Assembly (NCBI GenBank): GCA_019828595.1
Contig: JAHQRK010000001.1
Span: forward strand, 4,712,001-4,776,000
DNA from: Aphanomyces cochlioides
Taxonomy: Eukaryota > Oomycota > Saprolegniomycetes > Saprolegniales > Verrucalvaceae
Reading direction: 5' to 3'
Length of the DNA stretch: 64,000 nt
Part shown: piece by piece, positions 38,101 through 46,120 of the stretch
Numbering within the stretch: the first letter of the stretch is position 1
Layout: the number at the start of each line of letters is the position of its first letter
Position numbers and translations under genes: made by a program
The notes under the pieces: generated by a model
What the model saw: the letters and a program-made list of their open reading frames with translations, nothing else
What the model was told of the DNA's origin: nothing
Database searches by the model: none

Positions 38101-40831
38101 GCATTCAATTACACAGGATTCATCCCAAAATTCGATACTCTCCATCGCCGCGCACACGCCGCCGTCGCCCCACGGACTTCACGCAAACACATACGCTCAG
38201 ACGTCTTCCTGCAAGCGCCACAGTCACCCTCACAGCAACAACCAAACACCTAGCGAGTGATAACATACAATTGTGTATCGTTTTACGTCTACCAACTACA
38301 GGATCGATCGACGCCAACAAAATCGCCGTTGGAGTCGACACAACCGCGCTCCTTTTGGCGTGTGCAGGTTGCGGGGAGAGCGCAGTACCTTCCTTCTGTT
38401 GAGCTTTCGGTTGCAAGTGCGACGCCTGCAAAGGGTGGCATGGTTGAGCACAACGTACCTTGATGGAAATGGTCTGAGCGACTTCCACGGCTTGCTGAGA
38501 GTTGAGCTGTGGTCGTCGTAGTCTTATGTGTCGCGCGCCGGTCATGGTGCTGGACCTGACAAACGAGAGCAATACTCGTCGCGCGTGGTGTGCGTCGAGA
38601 TCATCGTATCCCGACGCCGACCACGCGCGACGAGCATTGCTCTCCGACAGATTGTAGGCGAGCGGATCCTGTCTTGGATTGCTTTGTCACGGGAGTCGAG
38701 AGAGAGATGCGCCTACGTCCTGTCACTCCATGGTGGACAATGCATGTGGGTTTCACGAACCTGTCGTGGGTGGGTTCACGCTCGAGTTCCCGCGAGAACG
38801 AGGCATGCATGGTGGGGTGTCGGTAGACTGTGGCATGCGGATTCAGCATGGACGTCCATGTTGAAGATGCGGACGAGGTGTGCGCGCGTCTTCAACATGG
38901 ATGTGGTGTAGGAATGAGTGTTCCCTGGGTTTTGGTCGTTGTCTAGAGTGTCAATTTGACTATTGGGTGTGAGTTATATAGGACTGAGATAGCTATGTCT
39001 CTAAACCCAGGTAGTCGTTGGTTCCCATATGCGGATTTGGCAGGTTGCGGGATACATGATCGTAGATAAACCCCCATATGCGGATTTCGGGGTTTGGCCC
39101 CTTTCGATGGGTGTGGGGAAGCTTGCGACATATTCACGTGTGGTTGGATCGGTTTCCCTTGCGTTAGTGACATCAGGAGGGAGACGACGAGGGAAAATCA
39201 AGCCTTTTGAATGAAAAGCCTGTGTGGAATACGAACAATGTCACTAACGCAAGGTATTTCGTGGTGATATTCCTGTGAGATCAAATACCTGTTGGCAATG
39301 CATATCAAACGGAGGAGTGGTTTATAGAGGTCAAACCTTCAAACTTCATTAATCTTCCATCCCTCCAGACTCCTTCAACTCGATACCTCCCGCAACGCAT
39401 ATCAAACGCGCATTCAATTACACAGGATTCATCCCAAAATTCGATACTCTCCATCGCCGCGCACACGCCGCCGTCGCCCCACGGACTTCACGCAAACACA
39501 TACGCTCAGACGTCTTCCTGCAAGCGCCACAGTCACCCTCACAGCAACAACCAAACACCTAGCGAGTGATAACATACAATTGTGTATCGTTTTACGTCTA
39601 CCAACTACAGGATCGATCGACGCCAACAAAATCGCCGTTGGAGTCGACACAACCGCGCTCCTTTTGGCGTGTGCAGGTTGCGGGGAGAGCGCAGTACCTT
39701 CCTTCTGTTGAGCTTTCGGTTGCAAGTGCGACGCCTGCAAAGGGTGGCATGGTTGAGCACAACGTACCTTGATGGAAATGGTCTGAGCGACTTCCACGGC
39801 TTGCTGAGAGTTGAGCTGTGGTCGTCGTAGTCTTATGTGTCGCGCGCCGGTCATGGTGCTGGACCTGACAAACGAGAGCAATACTCGTCGCGCGTGGTGT
39901 GCGTCGAGATCATCGTATCCCGACGCCGACCACGCGCGACGAGCATTGCTCTCCGACAGATTGTAGGCGAGCGGATCCTGTCTTGGATTGCTTTGTCACG
40001 GGAGTCGAGAGAGAGATGCGCCTACGTCCTGTCACTCCATGGTGGACAATGCATGTGGGTTTCACGAACCTGTCGTGGGTGGGTTCACGCTCGAGTTCCC
40101 GCGAGAACGAGGCATGCATGGTGGGGTGTCGGTAGACTGTGGCATGCGGATTCAGCATGGACGTCCATGTTGAAGATGCGGACGAGGTGTGCGCGCGTCT
40201 TCAACATGGATGTGGTGTAGGAATGAGTGTTCCCTGGGTTTTGGTCGTTGTCTAGAGTGTCAATTTGACTATTGGGTGTGAGTTATATAGGACTGAGATA
40301 GCTATGTCTCTAAACCCAGGTAGTCGTTGGTTCCCATATGCGGATTTGGCAGGTTGCGGGATACATGATCGTAGATAAACCCCCATATGCGGATTTCGGG
40401 GTTTGGCCCCTTTCGATGGGTGTGGGGAAGCTTGCGACATATTCACGTGTGGTTGGATCGGTTTCCCTTGCGTTAGTGACATCAGGAGGGAGACGACGAG
40501 GGAAAATCAAGCCTTTTGAATGAAAAGCCTGTGTGGAATACGAACAATGTCACTAACGCAAGGTATTTTGTGGTGATATTCCTGTGAGATCAAATACCTG
40601 TTGGCAATGCATATCAAACGGAGGAGTGGTTTATAGAGGTCAAACCTTCAAACTTCATTAATCTTCCATCCCTCCAGACTCCTTCAACTCGATACCTCCC
40701 GCAACGCATATCAAACGCGCATTCAATTACACAGGATTCATCCCAAAATTCGATACTCTCCATCGCCGCGCACACGCCGCCGTCGCCCCACGGACTTCAC
40801 GCAAACACATACGCTCAGACGTCTTCCTGCA

Positions 40832-41100
40832 TGACGCACACGAGTAGATAAGCAATACTGTCATATTATATCTCTACTCTGATGATCGACGCCGCCATAC
40901 ACGTCGTCGACCACACCGAACAGGTCCAAAGCTACGTCATCGCCCGCAGTGAGATGACGTAGCTTTGGACCTGTTCAGGTGAGCTGTCACATCTTTCTGT
41001 GTGCGCGAAAGCTCTCCTGAACAGGTCCAAAGCACAATTGTTCAGCGACTTTTGCATGTCCATGGAAGCGGCAGCAATGCACGTCGTGCGGCTACTTGAA
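40832..41100. repeat. Junction region with a perfect 24-bp hairpin
   Basis: Just beyond the array, GAACAGGTCCAAAGCTACGT... at 40918-40941 is followed after 11 bases by its exact reverse complement at 40953-40976. A third, partial copy, TGAACAGGTCCAAAGC, lies at 41018-41033. No coding sequence is recognised. Confidence 0.9.
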
Positions 41101-41107
41101 TCGTCTC

Positions 41108-41340
41108 AATTTCAACGCATTGTCGACGAGTGGATCCTCTCGACGAAGATCTCCTCGACGACAATGCGTTGGAATTGGATACAGGGTCACACGCAGGCGT
41201 CCGTCTGTCAGTCGCTCCATTGCTCTGTGGTGGCGTAGCACATTGTACTGTCCGTGTGGAGCATCACATTGGGTCCAAAGGCAACGCATTGTCGACGAGT
41301 GGATCCTCTCGACGAAGATCGTCTCATCGACAATGCGTTG
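41108..41340. repeat. Two related hairpins (duplicated)
   Basis: The first hairpin has arms at 41108-41125 and 41159-41176 (17 of 18 paired, AATTTCAACGCATTGTCG and complement). The second has arms at 41282-41299 and 41323-41340 (17 of 18 paired). Both share the stem core CAACGCATTGTCGACGAG and the loop text TGGATCCTCTCGACGAAGAT, so one arose from the other. Confidence 0.88.
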
Positions 41341-41438
41341 GGGTTGGATGCGAGACGATGCAAGCCTACGTGGATGAGTCGATCGTGCAGGAGGTTTCGA
41401 TGTACCTTGCTTGAGGGGGCTGTGTGCTCGAGGGAGTA

Positions 41439-41500
41439 GTGATCCGATGGGAGGGACGTTCGTGGAGGGGATTCACAAACGTCCAAGTCCATCGGATCAC
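41439..41500. repeat. Imperfect hairpin
   Basis: GTGATCCGATGG (41439-41450) pairs exactly with CCATCGGATCAC (41489-41500). An inner stem, GGACGTTCGTG with CACAAACGTCC, extends it. It is the last of four hairpins spaced through 40918-41500. Confidence 0.85.
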
Positions 41501-41534
41501 AACTCATGTGGAGAGCGCGCGTCTGAAGAGGGCG

Positions 41535-41930
41535 ACTTCAACATGGTGTGTGTCTCGGAATGTGGTTCTCCCTGGGTTTGGTCGGTGTTGGGAGGGAATC
41601 TTTGTGTTTTAGTATGTTTGTGGGAACGAGTATGTCAGTAAAGCGAGGTATGCTTGGCTTTGCATATGCGGATTTGGAGGTGTTGTGGTGTACATCTACG
41701 TAGGTAAATCCCCATATGCGGATTTGGAGGGTTGCGCGATTTTGGATGGGTGTGGGGAAGCTCGCGATAGATAAAGGTGCATTTGGATCAGTTCCCTGGT
41801 GTTAGTGACATTGTGGTTTCAATGTCAAGGGAGCGAGGAGGTGTTTTGTGCGGATATGCTGGGTTGAATACGAACATTGTCACTAAAGCGAGGTATTTGG
41901 CGTTATTGTGGTGTTGGATACGAACAGACT
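41535..41930. repeat. Diverged relative of the array-2 unit
   Basis: The order of landmarks matches a stretch of the 1309-bp unit with many substitutions: CTTCAACATGG, TTCTCCCTGGGTTTGGTCG, two copies of CATATGCGGATTTGGAGG, GATGGGTGTGGGGAAGCT, then GTTAGTGACATTG and later CATTGTCACTAAAGCGAGG. This looks like an old unit left outside the homogenised array. Confidence 0.8.
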
Positions 41931-42027
41931 ATACGAGATGCCGAAGGATATAATGTTTGGAAGGTTTGGGGTTGAAGGGTTTCAAGCCAGAGTTCTGCAG
42001 ATGTCAATTTGATTTTATAGCCACAGC

Positions 42028-42522
42028 ATGGTCCTCCACGTACTCTACGTGAAAGCAGATCTGGACAACGTGGATCTGTGGGAGTTTCCACCGCATCATC
42101 GTTGGTGTTTGGACATCAAGGAACCAACGAGCGACGAAAAGCGTGAAGGTGTGTGGGTCTGTGATGACGAAGAGGAAGAAGTGTCTGGAAGTCGAGGAAC
42201 GGCGCATTTCTTGATGAAATGGCCAGGCGCGAAAAAGGAAAGCCAGTTGACAGTTGTGCGAGACGTCAAGAAGCTCACGCGCCCTATCACTGGTGAAGAC
42301 TCTGGTGAATGGGTCCCCGTCGTGGGATTTGACTGTCGTGGTCTCGAGCCTGTTGCATGGAGTCCTGAAGGAGGCTACACGATAACGTCTGCCGGCGGGA
42401 CTGCGGTTTTTCAAGACGTGAATTTGGCAGAAGATTGGTCAGATTATGATGAAGATGGTGGTCAAGCGGTCGGCATTTATGGAATCGAGCACAAGTTTGA
42501 AGTGGTCAAGGAAAAGAAGTAG
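42028..42522 (+). CDS. CZIB / UPF0587 (C1orf123-like) protein lacking its zinc-binding cysteines
   Basis: A single exon of 164 aa. The length and conserved blocks match the CXXC-motif zinc-binding protein family (human CZIB, about 160 aa): an N-terminal beta strand followed by LDNVDLWEF, the FDCRGLEPV core, then AGGTAVFQDVNL, WSDYDE and the C-terminal GIYGIEHKFEV. In the family two CxxC pairs hold one zinc ion. At the matching places this protein has DIKEPTSDEK and KWPGAKKESQ, with no cysteines. Fold retention with loss of metal binding is my inference. The family has no firmly assigned biochemical role. The stop codon lies 17 bp from the stop of the convergent IFT43 gene. Confidence 0.9.
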   Translation: MVLHVLYVKADLDNVDLWEFPPHHRWCLDIKEPTSDEKREGVWVCDDEEEEVSGSRGTAHFLMKWPGAKKESQLTVVRDVKKLTRPITGEDSGEWVPVVGFDCRGLEPVAWSPEGGYTITSAGGTAVFQDVNLAEDWSDYDEDGGQAVGIYGIEHKFEVVKEKK

Positions 42523-42539
42523 ATGATCTTTGCAGAGAA

Positions 42540-43397
42540 TTAAGGCACTTTGACCGCAGCAGGATTTCCTTCTCCTTCGTCTTGATTGTCCTTGTCGTCG
42601 AGCTCCTTTTGAAGTTCCTGGAAAACGTCGCGTAGAAGTGAATCAAACGTCCATTCTTCGTCCTCTTCGAGTACCTATCAATGCCAAAACAATGAAAGCA
42701 CTGAAGAAATATCCGAGCTTACCGCCTTCTGGGGAATCAAGAAGCTCGTTAGAATTTGCAGATCGACCCCCGACGTCTAGTACATTGTGAGAAAATACTC
42801 TAGTATATGCTTCTCACCGCTGGCAAGGAGTACTTGACATCGCGCTCGAGTTCCTTGAGCGATTGCACCATGCGAGCCGTATTGCGCGGGGCGTCGGCAA
42901 CTAGAATCGTTGAATATGATGAGGTAATCAACAATTACTTTGTGTCGTGATATCTGGTTCGCGCTCTTCTTCTTCCAGATCGGGGATTTCCATGAGCTCT
43001 AGCACTTGAGTCAGCTTGTGGGATGCTTCTAGTCATACCTGTTGTGTCGCCATCATCGTCAAAATGCTTATTCTTGGGTTTCCTGAATGAATGATCAGTA
43101 AGTGGATGGCAACAGTCATAGGTTGTCGACGTACGATGCCTCTGCTTTCTCTTCCTTGCGTCGCCTTCCACGTTTTGTCTCGGCAGGCTCAGACTCTTCG
43201 TTCGTTGAGCGCGACGTATTGGCAGCTGGTGTATGACTTGTATCGCCCCAACCGCTTGTTCGTTTGGGGGGTACGCCTTTCTCGTCAGAATTGATATCTT
43301 GCATTTGAAGTTCCATGTCATCTTTTTCATCTTTGGCGCTCTTGGACGCTCTGCGACTTCCAATTCGCGACGACGATTTTTCCTCCGCCGTGCTCAT
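42540..43397 (-). CDS. IFT43: Intraflagellar transport protein 43 (IFT-A complex subunit)
   Basis: Six exons read from the minus strand: 43397-43135, 43082-43039, 42998-42939, 42900-42818, 42776-42723, 42674-42540. All introns are 38-52 nt with GT and AG ends, and phases join cleanly to 212 aa. The N-terminal ~100 residues are charged and disordered. From about 105 the IFT43 signature appears: IPDLEEEEREPDITTQ, then VQSLKELERDVKYSLPA, then GVDLQILTSFLIPQKAV, then acidic EEDEEWTFDSLLRDV. Human IFT43 is 208 aa with the same order. IFT43 is a peripheral subunit of IFT-A, which drives retrograde transport and import of membrane proteins in cilia. Its presence implies a ciliated life stage. Its start is 729 bp from the divergent ARL6 start. 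Confidence 0.9.
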
Positions 43398-44126
43398 GTT
43401 GAATGTATCTTTCTTTGAAGGGTCATTTCCCTTCGAGCTTATCCGGATAAAGTTCCACATTATATAATTTATCAAAGGGTATTTTGTTGATAAATTATTA
43501 ATTATTATTCATTTACAGAAGTTAATCTATTTTACCTCTGATTCTTTGTACCTCTCCTCGTGTAGAGATTACATTCTTGATGAGACTTAAAATGTTTCAA
43601 TCCTAGCACAGCAGCCAAGGGGAATCTCAGTACCTTAGGAGCAGTCAAAACATGGGGAAATAAAATGTCCAAGACCCCAAGAACTTTGCGGAAGCCACCA
43701 AACTGCAGGACTCTACGAAGGGGGGGGGGCTCAACAAATGCTTCTCATAATGTTTTTATAATGATAACACGGTCAAGACTTGCTGGCCTTGCTGACATAA
43801 ATAAGAAGCCAGAACACTGCAAACTGGTTGATGAGTTTATGCCTGTTGTACCGTGAGACCAGCGTGGCATTTGCCACGGAAAAGGCTCTCGTCGACATGA
43901 CTTTACGGCAGTTTGATAGCCACGTAATGCTTAGTGAGGGATGCAAGAAGCTCAAGGCATGCTGCCAAGGATGATTGGTTTCCAGTTGTATTTTTTAGAG
44001 CAGCTCAAAATAAATCTTGTGTTGGCATTGAAATGCTGGTATTGCCTTGGAGCAATCTATTTTCAGCATCGGTTTCAATCGAGCGAGAAGACCCCTATTT
44101 GGGATTGTGAGACCTTGAGTGACTAT
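43398..44126. promoter_or_regulatory. Divergent intergenic region between IFT43 and ARL6
   Basis: The region holds the promoters of two ciliary genes. Next to IFT43 are the 12-bp palindrome TTATCCGGATAA (43439-43450) and an 11-bp inverted repeat TAATTTATCAA / TTGATAAATTA (43465-43475, 43487-43497) in A/T-rich DNA. A run of ten G residues lies at about 43720-43729. Open frames at 43665-43856 and 43941-44126 have no recognisable domains. The second is simply in frame with ARL6 exon 1, and family alignment puts the ARL6 start downstream of it. Confidence 0.5.
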
Positions 44127-44909
44127 ATGGGCATGTTCAAGAAGCTAGCGAGCTCACTGAGCATGAAAAAGCAGTCTGTGCGAATCCTCGTGGTTGGCCT
44201 CGACAATAGCGGCAAGACAACTTTAATCAACCATCTCAAACCCAAAAAGCTCCAATCTCACGAAGTCGCACCAACAGTTGGCTTCCAAGTGGAAGAATTC
44301 TCTAAAAACAACTTGAGCTTCACTGTCTTTGACATGTCAGGCCAGGTTTGCTTGATACAATTCCTTCAACTCATCTTATCGTCTAGAGTCGTTACCGATC
44401 TTTGTGGGAGAATTACTACGCCGACGTGCAGGTGCCCTATATATTGCTCTACTTGTCCTGACTTTCAGTAGGCGATCATTTTCGTCATGGACTCAACCGA
44501 TACGATTCGTATGTGCGTTGCTAGAGTACGCTGCTGATCGTAGTTTGGCTTATTTATGCATGCTTCTCCAGGATGAACTCGAGCAAATCGTCGGGCACAA
44601 GGATTTGGCCTCCAAGAAGATCCCGATTCTCTTCTTTGCGAATAAGGTTTGTCCTCTATGAAGTTCTTTGAATCTCATAAAATCTCCCCAGATGGACTTG
44701 GCGCACTCGTTGACGCCCGTGGAATGCATGGGGCAGTTGGAGCTGGATAAGCTTACCAACAAGACTTGGCACATCACGTATGCATCACCTTCAACATTGA
44801 TTTTGTTAACTTTACATGAAGCGCGAGCAATGCAATCACTGGTGCGGGGGTCGAAGAAGGCATCCAGTGGCTTGCCGATCAATTGAGCAAGTCCAAATCC
44901 CGAAAGTGA
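44127..44909 (+). CDS. ARL6: ADP-ribosylation factor-like protein 6 (BBS3)
   Basis: Six exons: 44127-44345, 44387-44431, 44472-44525, 44572-44646, 44692-44777, 44822-44909, giving 188 aa (human 186). Visible GTPase motifs: P-loop GLDNSGKT (24-31), switch I with APTVGF, DMSGQ (69-73) for switch II, ANKMD (129-133) split by intron 4, and the final TASNA. The ARL6-type blocks SRYRSLWENYYADVQAIIFV and KKIPILFFANK identify it as ARL6 rather than another ARF. The start at 44127 gives the short amphipathic N-terminal helix typical of the family. GTP-bound ARL6 recruits the BBSome coat to membranes for ciliary cargo export. The gene is convergent with the BART-domain gene; the stops are 12 bp apart. 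Confidence 0.94.
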
Positions 44910-44921
44910 ATACATTATGTC

Positions 44922-45482
44922 TTATTTTCTCGACGAGTCTCCGCGGTGATTTGCGCTGTATCGCATACTGTGAGCCCACGAATCAAAGTCAAACGCATCG
45001 TAGATCATGCGAACTAGCTCCTCAGCATGCTCGTGTTCTTTCTCCATCGAGTCCATTGTAGCCAGCTCCTCTCTCATGCGCCGGTGAAACTCGTCTGTGC
45101 TCCATCCGTTCCTGACAAGGAATGCTTCGAGTTTTTTCTCGACCAATGTTTCAAACTCTTCGTGTGCTTGAGTACACTCAAGGCGGTATTCAGACGTAGA
45201 CGCATCTCCTTCAAAGTACGGCAAAACTCGCTGCTCAAATTCGAACAGCTCTAGATATAGATGAGTCAAGCCGTGCCATTAAATCCCTTCGTACCGTCGA
45301 AACCATCTTCGTCCATGTCAAGCATGTACTCCAGAACCTATATCCAACATGATGACGTTCAAGAGCCTGTGTGTCATTATGACCTTGGAGATGACATTGC
45401 AAGCTTTTGGAGGTCTTCGCACGGCCTTTGTTTCTCGATCGACGTCCTCCCGTGCCGATGCTAACAGTCGTTGAAAGTTCAT
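44922..45482 (-). CDS. BART-domain protein (ARL2BP / CFAP36-like)
   Basis: Three exons on the minus strand: 45482-45384, 45337-45295, 45250-44922, with introns of 44-46 nt, giving 156 aa. From about residue 30 the sequence follows the BART fold: VLEYMLDMDEDGFDELF, then FEQRVLPYFE, then THEEF-like QAHEEFETLVEKKLEAFL, and a last helix with DAFDFDSWAHSM. BART domains bind GTP-loaded ARF-like proteins (ARL2 and ARL3 for ARL2BP; ARL3 for CFAP36) and act at the ciliary base. Length matches ARL2BP (about 163 aa), while the middle helix resembles CFAP36, so I leave the subfamily open. Lying next to ARL6 suggests a link, but BART binding to ARL6 is not established. Confidence 0.75.
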
Positions 45483-46120
45483 TGCTTGATAGTGTCCTTC
45501 TAAGATCCAACTGGGTGATGTTGTATAATATAGTACAGAGACTCTATACTTTTATAAGCATTTGATGTCGACAACATGACTGAGGGACTTTGGCTCCACG
45601 CTGACTCTTCGCTTGAAGGCAAATAGTACAAAGCACACATCCTGATGAACTAAGCAACATTCGTGTATCAAATTTGTCGAGACCGCATGGCTCCTGCTAG
45701 TTCTTTCACACCATAGCTGCGACATAACAGCAGCTCACAACGAAGAGAAGATCGATGAACAGAGCAAAGTTGAATATAAGAGGGCAAGTGAGCAGCATCT
45801 TCGACGAACGAGGCCTTAGTTGAAGTTTGGCGTAGCTTCCTAGGTCAGTCCATGTTCATGCAACTAAGGCCTCGTTCTTCAAGTCCTTTGAGACCCCACG
45901 GTAGCTATGAATTGATCTACAACTCCAGAGTTGCACGTCATTGATACATGTAGTTTTAGTCAGGTTAACAACTACAAGACCCTTTGCTTGCCTCGAAAAA
46001 ATCGAAGTTGAATCCGCACGTGGGGTTGATTCAGCCGTTATACTGAAAATAGTGATCACACTAAATCATTGATGAACTTATTGACAGTTTCATTCCCAAT
46101 TTTGGCGCGACATTCAAAGG
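45483..46120. other. Intergenic region with one hairpin
   Basis: An exact 17-bp inverted repeat, GAACGAGGCCTTAGTTG (45806-45822) with its complement (45861-45877), spans a 38-base loop. No open frame of note. The region holds the divergent upstream sequences of the BART-domain gene and the RGS protein gene. Confidence 0.7.

Larger units (their letters stand above)
25248..40831. repeat. Satellite array 2 (1309-bp tandem unit, ~11.9 copies)
   Basis: The unit recurs with a period of 1309 bp. The landmark TCTTATGTGTCGCGCGCCGG falls just before 25447, 26756, 28065, 29376, 30685, 31994, 33303, 34612, 35921, 37230, 38538 and 39847. The only length changes are +2 (extra GA near 28225) and -1 (lost G near 37323). 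Copies are otherwise almost identical. One shared variant, TATGTCACTAAACC versus TATGTCTCTAAACC, separates copies 1, 3 and 4 from the rest. The composition is G+C richer than array 1. Each unit holds at least three strong inverted repeats and the direct pair CCCATATGCGGATTT. Frames of 60-150 codons occur in all copies without recognisable domains. The array starts at CACAACCGCGCTCC and stops at CGTCTTCCTGCA. Confidence 0.95.

Noticed and set aside
25248..40831. Conserved 150-codon and shorter frames in satellite 2, extended to 242 codons at 36812-37540
   Set aside because: The longer frame comes from a single-base deletion in one copy that joins two chance frames. There is no recognisable domain and several frames overlap on both strands.
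1..40831. CRISPR array
   Set aside because: The periods are 1.67 kb and 1.31 kb, the whole unit is repeated with no unique spacers, and the DNA is eukaryotic.
43941..44126. N-terminal extension of ARL6 from an upstream ATG
   Set aside because: The family starts with a short helix directly before the P-loop, as from 44127. The extension has no similarity to the family.
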